Translations under genes and position numbers: made by a program
Shown: positions 8,970 to 19,687 of the stretch, one piece after another
Layout of the letters: each line of letters begins with the position of its first letter
Numbering within the stretch: position 1 is the first letter of the stretch
Notes under the pieces: generated by a model
Database searches by the model: none
Told to the model about the DNA's origin: nothing
The model's input: only the letters and a program-made list of their open reading frames with translations
Assembly (NCBI GenBank): GCA_030692515.1
Contig: JAUXZS010000016.1
Span: 132,313 to 196,312, forward strand
Origin: Bacteroidota bacterium
Lineage (GTDB): Bacteria > Bacteroidota > Bacteroidia > B-17B0 > Aurantibacillaceae
Reading direction: 5' to 3'
Length of the DNA stretch: 64,000 nucleotides

Positions 8970-9133
8970 GCCACTAATTGCACTAATTTCACAAATGATT
9001 AACCACAACACCAAAACTTATAAAAAAAGATAATTAATTCCTTATTTAATAAGCACCTCGTTTTTTGTCTTTTGCCCGATAATAATAAACTTTTAATTAA
9101 AATGGCTTAGTGCTAATTAGTGTAATTAGTGGC
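8970..9133. repeat. MITE-like inverted-repeat element, GCCACTAATT..ACTAATT / AATTAGTGTAATTAGTGGC
   Basis: Left arm GCCACTAATTGCACTAATT (8970-8988) and right arm AATTAGTGTAATTAGTGGC (9115-9133): 19-bp near-perfect inverted repeat (one mismatch) bounding 164 bp. Confidence 0.65.
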
Positions 9134-9150
9134 ACAAAAACTCGCCATTG

Positions 9151-12100
9151 CTATTGAAAATTAATTCTCAAACTAAATCCACCAGTTGCATTTGCAGTTG
9201 GAAAAGATGCAGATGTTTGTGGTTTAGTTCTAATCCAATCATAAAACAAACGTAAATTAATATTTTGAGTTAGTTGATAATCAGCAGAAGAACGAAGCGT
9301 TAAGATATCTGTACCACCTGTTGGGATACTAATTCCATCAGAAACCCTTCTGATTATAGAGAGATTTCTTCTATAACTAACATCCAGCTTAACTAATAAA
9401 TTACTCTCTAATACTTTACCTTGAATTTGAATGCCTTTAATTTTTAATTTAGGATACATATATCCTAATCCAACAATATACTCTTGTCCTTTTGTTTCTA
9501 TAACTTGTGGGCCAGTAATATTTAAGCTTGTTGATTTATCACGTTTAGTTTCAACATTTGCACTCCATCCTTGTTTTACAAATTGAAAATCAAACTTAAC
9601 TAAAGGCGAAAAGGCTTCGGTAATTGTAATTGCATTAATATTGTAATACGGCACAAAATTTGGACTAAACGCTGTAGTACCAGTTGCAATTGAAACAGGG
9701 GCTCTAGCTGTTTGCGCATCTCCTGTAAATAAAATATTATTAGAAAATCCATTTATGTTATAGGTACTTCTATATCCATGACGGACTGTAATACTTCTAA
9801 ATGTTTTCTTGAAAACAGAAAGTTTTCCTAAACCATCCCAATTAATTGTAAAGTTCGGCAAAGGTGTTTTAGGAAAAATATTTTGTGTGCTGTAATTTTT
9901 TACATTTCTTCCGGTATAAGTTCTATAAAAAGCACCTAACAACACGTCTTGCTGACTATTACCATATCCATCAACATAACTCTCTGTGTTTCCCTGAATA
10001 TTTGTGTAAGTATATGAACCAATAGAGCCAGTTGGGTTTTCTGTTGAGAAAGCGTTAGCAGCTCCTAATTCGTTAGCTACATTTCTGCGCTCTAATAAAA
10101 ACTCATCAAATAAAGCTGAGTTTACACCAGTACCTTTATCGGTAAATGAACGGAAAAAAGTAAATGTAGAAATATTAAAATTACCGGTTTCATTTTTACT
10201 CACGTCAAAAACAAATCCATGGTCGCCAGGTTTTGCATTTGCTGGATCATAAATCATATACTGGCTAACATTGCTTGACTTAGTATAATTTCCATTTAAT
10301 TCTATTTTTAAACTACCGTGTGGTTCAATACTCGATCGATAAGTATAGGTTCTGTTTTTCGTTTCTATATATGGTGTTGTTTGTAAAGTGTTTCGAGCAA
10401 TCCAACCATTCTTCGCACTGTTTTGTCTAATAGCATCATCATGTAAACCGGTTGTAAATAAAAATCCTGGAGCTTGATTTGCAGAAAAATCCATTCCGCC
10501 ATATTGCGAACTTGGTTTAAAGTTTGGTAAGCCTTGGCCACCTTGTTCTTGAAATGAAATAGAAAGATTTTTAATCATCATGATTCCTCTTGCCAAAAAT
10601 TCTCCAATATCTTTAAAATTACTGTCTTTCTTTTTTGTGGTGTCTTTTGCCGATGCACTATTGGTGCTAACGGCTCCTTTTCCTGGTCGTGAATCGGTAG
10701 ATTTGTTTTGTTGATTTGTATTTAGTCTTTTAAAATACGGTATCTTATTATATAATTGTATTAGATTAAAATTACCAGTAATGTTATGCGAATTAGTATT
10801 TTGAATGGTATTACCAATACTATCGGTTGCAGCAAATGGTCTGCGCAACCAAGTATATGTTCCACCATACCTGTATGTAACAGTTGTAAAATCTAAAATT
10901 GGTATTTTATTAAGTGGTAGGTTAACATTCAAATTCATTTGCTGACGATAGGTAGTGTTCTCTCCAAATTTTCCGACAGACTGTTTTGTAGTTGTATCTG
11001 TTTTTCCATTCATAAAAGTGTTGACTATATCATCACGATGTGCTTTGTCTTCTTTAAACACCTCACCATACCTTTCTAAAACACGACCTTCATTATTAGC
11101 AGTATAATCAAATTTTATTGATTTTGTAAAATCCCAACGTAAATTATAAGCTCTATTAATTAAGAAATTTTTATTTACGAGTGTTGGATTTTCAAACACG
11201 TTTGAGCCCGCATAAAAACTTGTGATATCTCTATTTTTTAGGGCTGCATAAGTTCTATTTAAATCTACTGAAGTACCAAAACTATTTGGCATTAATTGTA
11301 AATTAAAATCTTTAATTAAAGCAAACCATTTATTTTGAAATATTTTTACTTTAGTAAATGGTTTAAGTGTAAAAGGACGGGTGATATTATAAGCATATTG
11401 AATATTACCACGGTATTGCCTGTTAATATTATACTCAACATTTACATTTCGTTTAAACAATTCAGTATACGCATAGGTAACTGCAAAATTACTAACGTCC
11501 CAGGGCATTGGTTTAGCTCCCTTCCGCTTAAAGCCATCTATCCTAACATTAGTTAAGTTAAATCCTTTTCGTTCATTAAAATCTAATACTTGATCCTTAA
11601 TATCTTTTTTGGTGGCAGCAGGTATATCAGAATTTTTATTAAAATCGTCCATTTTAATATCCGGATCAATTGGATTAAATAAAGGCGTCACAATTGATTG
11701 CCCATAATTATAAAAAACAGGTAAAGTAACTTTCCATTTATTTGGGAAAAATTTGCCTGCATTAGTTGAACTGCTAAAATCCCAATTTAAATTTGTCTCT
11801 CGGCTACGCTCATTTATTTTTTGTTCAACCCCTCCCCAATATGGAGTTTTGTATGTTCCTGCTAAGGATACAGTTCCTAAGTCGGCCAGTTTTGCTTGCA
11901 CTTGCCCAGTTGTTGCCCAACCTCCTTTATTAATAAACTCAGTCAATCGCAATTCGTTTACCCAAACCTCAGCACAATGAGCCAAATTATCAGTCCCCTT
12001 ATTATTTCTAATACCAACCATTACACTTTTTATGGTTCCTAAATTTGGATTACCAACTACAGAAATTTTATAGCCGCCGAAATCTTTAACATAGGGTTGA

Positions 12101-15100
12101 CTTAATTGATTTAAATTACTAAAGTAACCAAGCTTTGTATTTCTTTCATTCTTTACAATAGTAATATCACTAAACTTAAAATTAATTTCGTTATCGGCAG
12201 GCCAAACAATATATCGGTCATCAATACTATTAGGATCATAAACACCTTTTGGTGTTAATTTTAATGGCACTTCGTATTCATAAAAGTTATTATTATAATC
12301 TGTCCCAACTCTAAAAAATAATGTAAGATCGCCATCATTTAAAGGAATATCATTTAGTTTTTCGGCATGCACATTCATTTTAATGTTGTTAAACATACGC
12401 GTATCTAAATCAACATTTTTAAATACTGCTCTGCTATCTCCATCTTTTAAATTACAAACGCGCATTTGCAAAGCCTGTTCGTTTTGTAAAACTAAATTGG
12501 TTGTTTGTACATTTTGTTGTTGCGAAATATCTGGTGGCAAAACATAATTTACGGGAACTTTTGTTCCGTTTTCTTGCAAGCTAACAGCAGACACGTCAAA
12601 AGAAGTTGAGTTATCATCGTTAGCTATATATTCACCAGTTTGTTTAAGGTCGTAAGCATAACGTCTCCAGTCTGCGCGCACTAATTCGAAACGCGCTAAA
12701 CGCACAAGCACAGGTCTTTCAAAACCCTTCATGTAAACACGCATAAAACGAATAGAGTTAAAGCCTTCAATACCACCAACAACAGATTCGAATTGTGAGA
12801 TTGGAATTTTAAATTGATACCATTTTACATTTTTATTAATACCACCAAAATCGGCAGTACCATTAAATGCGTCCACAATATAATTAGTTCCGACTGCTGC
12901 TTGATTAATATCATTTGGTGAAATTTTTATATGGTACTGATAATAATTTTCTGTTTCACTCAAAGTATTATCTCTGTTTACGTCTTCAATATTTGGAATG
13001 GTACTTGCCGCTGTAGAATAACCGGCGCTGTTTAAACTTTTGTATTGTGCTTCTGTTGGCGAATTGCCTTCGGGATTATTATATTTAGAATATCTTTTTA
13101 ATGTATTTTCTTGTGCAGCGTCATAATCATCTCCTCTAAAAAAATGATATTTATCGCTTGAAGGGTCGTTTAAAAAAGCGTCTTTAACAGATTGATTAAA
13201 TGAACCCGATTGCATATCGGCTATTGCACTTCTAAAACGATAACGCTCATAAGAATCACTTAAACCATCGTAACCAACATCTTGAAATTCGCGGTCGTTA
13301 TTATCTTGCGAAAAGGCGTTAACCGTTGGTGGAATTAAAGGAATGTTTGACACGTTGTTAGAATCTATTGGCAAACTCTTTGAAAAATCTGAAACACCCG
13401 GTATTCCATTTTCATATACCATTCGTCCATCTTTTACAATATCTTCAGATATGTTACCCAAGTTAATAAATAAATCACCTACCGGTAATTTTGTTTTATC
13501 AAAATCAGGATGCGTTTTTACATCGTAATCTTCATTAAATGGATCCATCATCCAAAACTGAATGTATTCAATATTTGCAGCTTGAAAATCATTTGTTTCT
13601 AACCTACGCATAATACCACCCCAACGATTTTGCGGATTTTTTAAAGTTCCATCTTGATTTATACCTCCTGAAAATTGAGTTGGATTTACATCGTAGTTAT
13701 ATGGGCCACGTTCTGTAGGATAAAAACCTAAATCTAAAACTGGTAATACAACCTGCTGACCGTTAGGAGGTGTTTTACCGGGAAATAATTCTGTTTCAAA
13801 AACCTGACGCCACATGTTATTTGAAAAAAGTTGATTGTTATAATAGCTTGGAGTAGTTCCGCTTTGCGAACGCGTAAACATTGGGTCGATATTATACCAA
13901 TTAAAACGCGCGCGGTTTAAACCTGTTGCTGTTGTGTTTGTAGTAACAGCTTCTGGAAACAAACTTGGAATACCTTGTGGAATACTTGCCAAATACCAAC
14001 CCTGTGGATTTCTAACATCTATTAGGGAAATTGAACCTTCAAAATCATCAATATAAGAGTTACCACTTTTACCAATTGCTTTTGCATTACCGGGAAATAA
14101 TTTTGCAAACTCTCCTCGTGTAGAAATAGTACTCATTTCCTTGGTGCTATACAATGGTAACTTGTCAAGCAAACGAGTAATGAAAGGCGCATCGGTTTTA
14201 TAATTAAAATCTAAACCGGCCACAATATTACTTACAGGCTCATCACCAATGCTTACTTTTTGTGTTATTGGTCGTTCATTAAAGCGCAAGATGGTACTAC
14301 CTAAAGTTAAATTTCTTCCTGCTTTATAATCTAAACGCGTACCCCATAAACTTTTTTGTTGCACATTAAAAAGCGAATTACTTTCTAAAGAAACTTTTAC
14401 AGTTGCACCTGAGTTTAAAATTCCTTCGTTAATAATTTTTACTCTACCTAATGTATAATCAACTGTGTAATCAGTATTTTCTGTTAATGCAATTCCATTG
14501 GCGGTAACCACAACAGCGCCTTGAGGAATGTTTAATGCGTTTAATGCAATCTCAGAGCCAGAAGCAGAGCGATAAGTTCCTTTTATTTTATAACGATTTT
14601 TGTTTTGAATAAATGATGCGCCTGTTTTTGTTGAATCGTAAAGCTCAGTAAAAATATATTTATTAGCGCCCGGAAAATCATTAAACTGATCGAATTCTTT
14701 TGCTAAACTTCTTCCAAAAGGTTCAACGGTTGGAAAGTAAACTCTACCGTTATTTGGTAAAATGGTATAATCCTTAATAAAATCAAACACACCATCAGAA
14801 ACTTTATCACCATTAACACTTAAATTATCGCATTTCAAAACACGAATTAATTGTATTCCATTTATTTTCCCAAATGGTATGTAGGGAACATCAACACCGG
14901 TTTCAATATTATTATAATAAACATCTAATTTAAAATCTTGCGCATTTAAATTATACGCGCCCAAAGCATAAACGTTTTTCATCATTAAATCCCATAAAGG
15001 ATGCTTAACACTAACGTTATTACTTTTTAATAATTTACAAACTAAGAGTGCATTATTATCTGGTACTTGATCGCTAAACTCACCAACCTGATAGGTCTTG

Positions 15101-16641
15101 CCACCAAATGTATATTGATAAGAAACTGCTAAAGATTGCTCGTTACTTAATTGTTGATTTAATGAAATAAAACCGGTACGTGGATTAAAAAAATATTCCG
15201 TTTGATTTAATCTTCTGGCATTTTGAATTACGTTATAATCACGTGAAGCATCCATATAACTGCCCCCAGTGTTGTTAGTGTTTGTGGCAATAACGGTAGT
15301 TGGTAATTTTAATGAAACAGAACTTAACACCCTGTCTTTTAATAATCCATCAACCGTATTGGTCATGATTGAATATAAATTATTAGCGTCATTACTTGGA
15401 TTAACGTCAAGTCCATCTGTAATTGCATAGTTGGAAGGTATAATAACTGAACCCGAAGAGTATGCTGACAATCCTTTAAAAACGTGCGCCGAATCCTCTC
15501 CTAAATCTTCGAAAGCTACTACATTTCTAGTTTGCTCGGCTGTACCATTAATATTTAAAACGTAAACCTCAACTTTTGTTATTACAATGGGAGTATTAAT
15601 AACGGGCAAACTTCCCATCCAAGCATCATAATTATCTCTAAAATAATGCCCTAAAAAAAAGTGTTTGTTTTGCTCGTAATTATCGCCATTAATTTGAAAA
15701 TTTTGTGTTTGCGCACCACCCTGAACCGTTACCTCTTGCTTTTTACCACGCTGTTGAGAAAAAACTGTAGTTGCAGTTAGCTTACCAAATTGTAATTGTG
15801 TTTTTAATCCAAACAAAGTTTGACTACCCGAAATTAATGTACTATTTAATGGGAGCGTAACATTTCCTGCTTCTATTTTTTTAATAATTTCGTCTTCGTA
15901 GCCGGTATAATCTAACTTAACTTGATTTTCCCAATCAAAAGAGGCTTCAGTATTATAGTTAGTGGTTACTTTTAATTTATCTCCAATTTTACCAATAAGG
16001 TTTAATTGAATACGCATGTTAAAATCGAAGTTGGTAATTTTTTGTTGTCTTTGAGGAATGGCCGGGTTGAAATTCTTATTTCTATTTAAACCAAAAATTA
16101 ATTCTGCTGTACCGGTTGGTTTAATATCAACAGTATTGCCGCCAAAAATACGATCAAATAATTCGCTATTAACTTGAAGTTTGGGGATCATCCCTTTACG
16201 TGGCTTCTCATTTAAATCATCTGCAGCAACTCTCGAGCGCCAATAATCACGCATGGATTTTTTAAATTGATAATCCTGATATTCCTTCATGCTCATGTAG
16301 GTCTCAGGTCTATAATCTAAATCGCCCATTTTTTGTTTTACATCATAAGTACCTGTTTTTGGATTATACTCAACCTCTGTTTTTATATTTTCAGGATTCT
16401 CTAAATAAAGTTTTGATTTAGGATCAAACATTGGTGGTTTACCATTGTTATCATTAAAATTATAATTTAATTCGGGCGGTTCTGTTATTGGAGAATCAGG
16501 AAGTAGTATTTTTTTTGACGGAAGTTGGTTGTAAAAATCTGAATTCGCATTTTTATCGGGACTAGATTTTGTAACTACTGCTAAAAGACAAGCTGTTGCA
16601 CTGGTAACTACTACAAAATTTATAAGTCCGTTTGCTCTCAC
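9151..16641 (-). CDS. sprA: Cell-surface protein SprA (type IX secretion outer-membrane translocon / gliding motility)
   Basis: 2496 aa; SprA-like segments such as RMRIQLNLIGKIGDKLKVTTNYNTEASFDWENQVKLDYTGYEDEIIKKIEAGNVTLPL and SGNSYIDDFEGSISLIDVRNPQGWYLAS; size and ruvA/gcvH neighbourhood agree. Confidence 0.93.
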   Translation of the reverse strand: MRANGLINFVVVTSATACLLAVVTKSSPDKNANSDFYNQLPSKKILLPDSPITEPPELNYNFNDNNGKPPMFDPKSKLYLENPENIKTEVEYNPKTGTYDVKQKMGDLDYRPETYMSMKEYQDYQFKKSMRDYWRSRVAADDLNEKPRKGMIPKLQVNSELFDRIFGGNTVDIKPTGTAELIFGLNRNKNFNPAIPQRQQKITNFDFNMRIQLNLIGKIGDKLKVTTNYNTEASFDWENQVKLDYTGYEDEIIKKIEAGNVTLPLNSTLISGSQTLFGLKTQLQFGKLTATTVFSQQRGKKQEVTVQGGAQTQNFQINGDNYEQNKHFFLGHYFRDNYDAWMGSLPVINTPIVITKVEVYVLNINGTAEQTRNVVAFEDLGEDSAHVFKGLSAYSSGSVIIPSNYAITDGLDVNPSNDANNLYSIMTNTVDGLLKDRVLSSVSLKLPTTVIATNTNNTGGSYMDASRDYNVIQNARRLNQTEYFFNPRTGFISLNQQLSNEQSLAVSYQYTFGGKTYQVGEFSDQVPDNNALLVCKLLKSNNVSVKHPLWDLMMKNVYALGAYNLNAQDFKLDVYYNNIETGVDVPYIPFGKINGIQLIRVLKCDNLSVNGDKVSDGVFDFIKDYTILPNNGRVYFPTVEPFGRSLAKEFDQFNDFPGANKYIFTELYDSTKTGASFIQNKNRYKIKGTYRSASGSEIALNALNIPQGAVVVTANGIALTENTDYTVDYTLGRVKIINEGILNSGATVKVSLESNSLFNVQQKSLWGTRLDYKAGRNLTLGSTILRFNERPITQKVSIGDEPVSNIVAGLDFNYKTDAPFITRLLDKLPLYSTKEMSTISTRGEFAKLFPGNAKAIGKSGNSYIDDFEGSISLIDVRNPQGWYLASIPQGIPSLFPEAVTTNTTATGLNRARFNWYNIDPMFTRSQSGTTPSYYNNQLFSNNMWRQVFETELFPGKTPPNGQQVVLPVLDLGFYPTERGPYNYDVNPTQFSGGINQDGTLKNPQNRWGGIMRRLETNDFQAANIEYIQFWMMDPFNEDYDVKTHPDFDKTKLPVGDLFINLGNISEDIVKDGRMVYENGIPGVSDFSKSLPIDSNNVSNIPLIPPTVNAFSQDNNDREFQDVGYDGLSDSYERYRFRSAIADMQSGSFNQSVKDAFLNDPSSDKYHFFRGDDYDAAQENTLKRYSKYNNPEGNSPTEAQYKSLNSAGYSTAASTIPNIEDVNRDNTLSETENYYQYHIKISPNDINQAAVGTNYIVDAFNGTADFGGINKNVKWYQFKIPISQFESVVGGIEGFNSIRFMRVYMKGFERPVLVRLARFELVRADWRRYAYDLKQTGEYIANDDNSTSFDVSAVSLQENGTKVPVNYVLPPDISQQQNVQTTNLVLQNEQALQMRVCNLKDGDSRAVFKNVDLDTRMFNNIKMNVHAEKLNDIPLNDGDLTLFFRVGTDYNNNFYEYEVPLKLTPKGVYDPNSIDDRYIVWPADNEINFKFSDITIVKNERNTKLGYFSNLNQLSQPYVKDFGGYKISVVGNPNLGTIKSVMVGIRNNKGTDNLAHCAEVWVNELRLTEFINKGGWATTGQVQAKLADLGTVSLAGTYKTPYWGGVEQKINERSRETNLNWDFSSSTNAGKFFPNKWKVTLPVFYNYGQSIVTPLFNPIDPDIKMDDFNKNSDIPAATKKDIKDQVLDFNERKGFNLTNVRIDGFKRKGAKPMPWDVSNFAVTYAYTELFKRNVNVEYNINRQYRGNIQYAYNITRPFTLKPFTKVKIFQNKWFALIKDFNLQLMPNSFGTSVDLNRTYAALKNRDITSFYAGSNVFENPTLVNKNFLINRAYNLRWDFTKSIKFDYTANNEGRVLERYGEVFKEDKAHRDDIVNTFMNGKTDTTTKQSVGKFGENTTYRQQMNLNVNLPLNKIPILDFTTVTYRYGGTYTWLRRPFAATDSIGNTIQNTNSHNITGNFNLIQLYNKIPYFKRLNTNQQNKSTDSRPGKGAVSTNSASAKDTTKKKDSNFKDIGEFLARGIMMIKNLSISFQEQGGQGLPNFKPSSQYGGMDFSANQAPGFLFTTGLHDDAIRQNSAKNGWIARNTLQTTPYIETKNRTYTYRSSIEPHGSLKIELNGNYTKSSNVSQYMIYDPANAKPGDHGFVFDVSKNETGNFNISTFTFFRSFTDKGTGVNSALFDEFLLERRNVANELGAANAFSTENPTGSIGSYTYTNIQGNTESYVDGYGNSQQDVLLGAFYRTYTGRNVKNYSTQNIFPKTPLPNFTINWDGLGKLSVFKKTFRSITVRHGYRSTYNINGFSNNILFTGDAQTARAPVSIATGTTAFSPNFVPYYNINAITITEAFSPLVKFDFQFVKQGWSANVETKRDKSTSLNITGPQVIETKGQEYIVGLGYMYPKLKIKGIQIQGKVLESNLLVKLDVSYRRNLSIIRRVSDGISIPTGGTDILTLRSSADYQLTQNINLRLFYDWIRTKPQTSASFPTANATGGFSLRINFQ

Positions 16642-16654
16642 TAAAAATTATATA

Positions 16655-17254
16655 CTAAAAGTTTTTTAACGCTGCTTTTATTAATATTTCTACATATTCG
16701 GTACCAATACCTTGCTGTTTTATTGCTTTTTCTATTGCCTTTTCAGCCGAAATCCTAGGAAAACCTAAGGTAACCAGTGCCAATAACGCCTCGTCTTTAT
16801 TTTTATTGTACGAAGTTGTTAAAATCTGTGAAATACCTCCCTCATGTTTACCCATTTTACCTTTTAAGTCAACAACGATGCGTTGCGCGGTTTTATCACC
16901 AATACCCTTTATGCTTTTTAACATGGCAACATTTGCTGTATTTATTGCGCCAGCAATTTCGCTAGGACTATGGCTGGAAAGCATTAGTAGCGCACTGCCG
17001 CCACCAACACCGCTAACGGAAATTAATTTTCTGAATAATTCGCGCTCATCTTCTTCGGCAAAACCATAAAAACGTGGGTTATCATCGCGAATATAAACGC
17101 TCTCGATAAACAACTGTGCCTCTGTCTGTTGACTCAGTTTTGAATAAGTATTTAAAGAAACAAGCAACCCATAACCAACACCATTTGCCTCGATGATAAT
17201 CTGAGCTGGGTTTCTGTATGTTATTTGTCCTTTTACATAATTTATTAACGACAT
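16655..17254 (-). CDS. ruvA: Holliday junction branch migration protein RuvA
   Basis: MSLINYVKGQITYRNPAQIIIEANGVGYGLLVSLNTYSKL...LISVSGVGGGSALLMLSSHSPSEI...IKGIGDKTAQRIVVDLKGK. Confidence 0.96.
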   Translation of the reverse strand: MSLINYVKGQITYRNPAQIIIEANGVGYGLLVSLNTYSKLSQQTEAQLFIESVYIRDDNPRFYGFAEEDERELFRKLISVSGVGGGSALLMLSSHSPSEIAGAINTANVAMLKSIKGIGDKTAQRIVVDLKGKMGKHEGGISQILTTSYNKNKDEALLALVTLGFPRISAEKAIEKAIKQQGIGTEYVEILIKAALKNF

Positions 17255-17263
17255 AGCTTTTTC

Positions 17264-19534
17264 TTACTTTCTATTTTGAGCATCCACAACTGCTATGGTA
17301 ATCATGTTAACTATTTCCCGTACGCTACTTCCTAGTTGTAAAACATGTACTGGTTTATTTAATCCCATTAATACAGGGCCAATTGCTTCGGCGCCCCCTA
17401 GTTCTTGCAATAATTTGTATGCGATATTACCAGCTGCTAGGTTTGGAAAAATAAAGGTATTTACATCTTTATCCACTAAATGACTAAAAGGAAATTGTTC
17501 TTTCAATAAATTATTATTTACTGCAAAGTTTGCTTGAATATCACCGTCAACAATTAATCCAGGATAATTTTTATGTAAAATACTTGCAGCTTCGCTAACT
17601 TTTCTAGGAGATTCGCCTTCTGCAGAACCAAAATTAGAATAAGACAATAATGCGATTCGTGGCGTAATATTAAACTGTTTCACAGTATTTGCCGTTAGTA
17701 CAGCGATATCTGCTAACTCTTGAGCTGTAGGATTTGCGTTCATGGTTGTGTCTGCAAAAAAGTATGGTCCACGTTTTGTTACCATAATGTAGAGCCCCGC
17801 CACTTTGCTAACCCCTGGTTGCACACCAATAATCTCTAAAGCCGGTATCATTGGCCTACTATATTTTTTGGTAAGCCCTGATATCATTGCATCTGCTAAG
17901 CCCAATTCAACCATCATTGCGCCAAAATAATTGCGGTCGCGCATTAATTTTCTGGCATCGTATTGTGTTAAGCCTCTGCGCTGACGCTTACGCCAAAGCA
18001 TATCGCCAAACTCTATATGATTTTCTTCCTCATCATGCAACCATGGATCAATGATTGGCGTATCACCAAAATCAAGTTGATACTCTTCTATTAAATTTTT
18101 TATTTTTTCTTTATTACCCAATAATATTGGCTTTGCAATACCATCATCACGAACCAATTGTGCCGCTTTAAGAACTTTATAATTATCGGCTTCGGTAAAT
18201 ACAACACGCTTTGGATTAATTTTTGCTTTGTCAGCAAGGCTTCGCATCAATTCATTGTCTTTTCCTATCCGATTATCTAACTCTGTTCTATAGGCTTCCC
18301 AATCTGTGATTTTGCGTTGAGCAACACCGCTATCAATGGCGGCTTTTGCAACGGCAGAGGATACGGTTGAAATTAAACGGCTGTCGATAGGTTTTGGGAT
18401 AATATAATCGGGACCAAAACTCAAATTTTTGGAATCATAAGCAAGGTTAACGTAATCAGGAACCGGCTCTTTCGCTAACGACGCTATTGCAAGAGAAGCT
18501 GCTAATTTCATTTCCTCGTTAATGCAGGTAGCTCTAACGTCCATAGCACCTCTGAAAATAAAAGGAAATCCAAGAACATTATTTACTTGATTAGGATGGT
18601 CGCTTCTACCTGTTGCAACAATAATATCTTTTCTTGCAGCCATTGCCTCGTCGTAAGAAATTTCTGGAGTAGGATTAGCTAAAGCAAAAACGATACAGTT
18701 TTTAGCCATACTTTTTACCATATCCTGACTTAAAATGTTTCCTTTAGAAAGACCTACAAACACATCGGCGCCTTTGATTGCTTCAGTTAAAGTATTTATT
18801 TTAGTGCTCTCGCAAGCAAAAAAAGATTTATATTCATCTAGGTCTGTTCTACCCTTATGAATAACCCCTTTGCTATCAAGCATTGTAATATTTTCTTTTT
18901 TTACTCCTACGGCAATATACATTTTTGCGCAAGAATTTGCAGAAGCGCCGGCGCCATTGATAACCAGCTTAATATCTTTCATTTTTTTCTTTGAAATCTC
19001 TACGGCATTCAATAAACCTGCGGCGCTAATAATTGCTGTTCCGTGCTGGTCATCATGCATTAAAGGGATATTTAAAACCTCTTTTAAACGGCGCTCAATT
19101 TCAAAACACTCTGGCGCTTTAATGTCTTCTAAATTAATTCCGCCAAATGTAACTGCAATATTTTTTACCGTATTTACAAACTCATCAATATTTGTTGTAT
19201 CTACCTCAATATCAAAAACATCTATATCTGCAAAAATCTTAAAAAGCAAACCTTTACCCTCCATTACAGGCTTAGAAGCCAAAGCTCCAATATTACCTAG
19301 TCCGAGCACAGCAGTACCATTAGAAATAACTGCTACTAAATTACCTTTTGCAGTGTATTTATAGGCATCTTCAGGATTTTTTTCAATCTCCAAACATGGC
19401 TCAGCAACTCCTGGAGAGTAGGCTAGAGTTAAGTCTCGTTGGGTTCTGTATGGTTTTGTAGGAATTACCTCAATTTTGCCCGGACGGCCTTGAGAGTGGT
19501 AATCTAAAGCATCTTCTTTTCTAAATTTTGCCAT
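17264..19534 (-). CDS. maeB: NADP-dependent malic enzyme (malic domain fused to phosphotransacetylase-like domain)
   Basis: DALDYHSQGRPGKIEVIPTKPYRTQRDLTLAYSPGVAEPCLEI...HDDQHGTAIISAAGLLNA; C-terminal PTA-like domain (TMNANPTAQELADIAVLTANTVKQF). Confidence 0.95.
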   Translation of the reverse strand: MAKFRKEDALDYHSQGRPGKIEVIPTKPYRTQRDLTLAYSPGVAEPCLEIEKNPEDAYKYTAKGNLVAVISNGTAVLGLGNIGALASKPVMEGKGLLFKIFADIDVFDIEVDTTNIDEFVNTVKNIAVTFGGINLEDIKAPECFEIERRLKEVLNIPLMHDDQHGTAIISAAGLLNAVEISKKKMKDIKLVINGAGASANSCAKMYIAVGVKKENITMLDSKGVIHKGRTDLDEYKSFFACESTKINTLTEAIKGADVFVGLSKGNILSQDMVKSMAKNCIVFALANPTPEISYDEAMAARKDIIVATGRSDHPNQVNNVLGFPFIFRGAMDVRATCINEEMKLAASLAIASLAKEPVPDYVNLAYDSKNLSFGPDYIIPKPIDSRLISTVSSAVAKAAIDSGVAQRKITDWEAYRTELDNRIGKDNELMRSLADKAKINPKRVVFTEADNYKVLKAAQLVRDDGIAKPILLGNKEKIKNLIEEYQLDFGDTPIIDPWLHDEEENHIEFGDMLWRKRQRRGLTQYDARKLMRDRNYFGAMMVELGLADAMISGLTKKYSRPMIPALEIIGVQPGVSKVAGLYIMVTKRGPYFFADTTMNANPTAQELADIAVLTANTVKQFNITPRIALLSYSNFGSAEGESPRKVSEAASILHKNYPGLIVDGDIQANFAVNNNLLKEQFPFSHLVDKDVNTFIFPNLAAGNIAYKLLQELGGAEAIGPVLMGLNKPVHVLQLGSSVREIVNMITIAVVDAQNRK

Positions 19535-19687
19535 AGTTTTTTTTTAAAGGAAGACGAAGATACTAATAATATTTAACCTAAGGAATAGGCAAAAAACGCT
19601 CAAAAAAGCGTTATAAAAACGAGGTTTTTGGATGGGAATTTTTATAGTTTTTTAAACCGATAGTTTTCTGAAAAAAACGAGAGTATG

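Noticed and set aside
11335-13528. Plus-strand ORFs at 11335, 11753 and 13343
   Set aside because: Antisense to sprA; no recognisable motifs.
16777-17069. Plus-strand ORFs at 16777 and 16806
   Set aside because: Antisense to ruvA.
18870-19364. 164-aa plus-strand ORF
   Set aside because: Entirely antisense to the well-supported maeB coding frame; composition is that of a shadow ORF.
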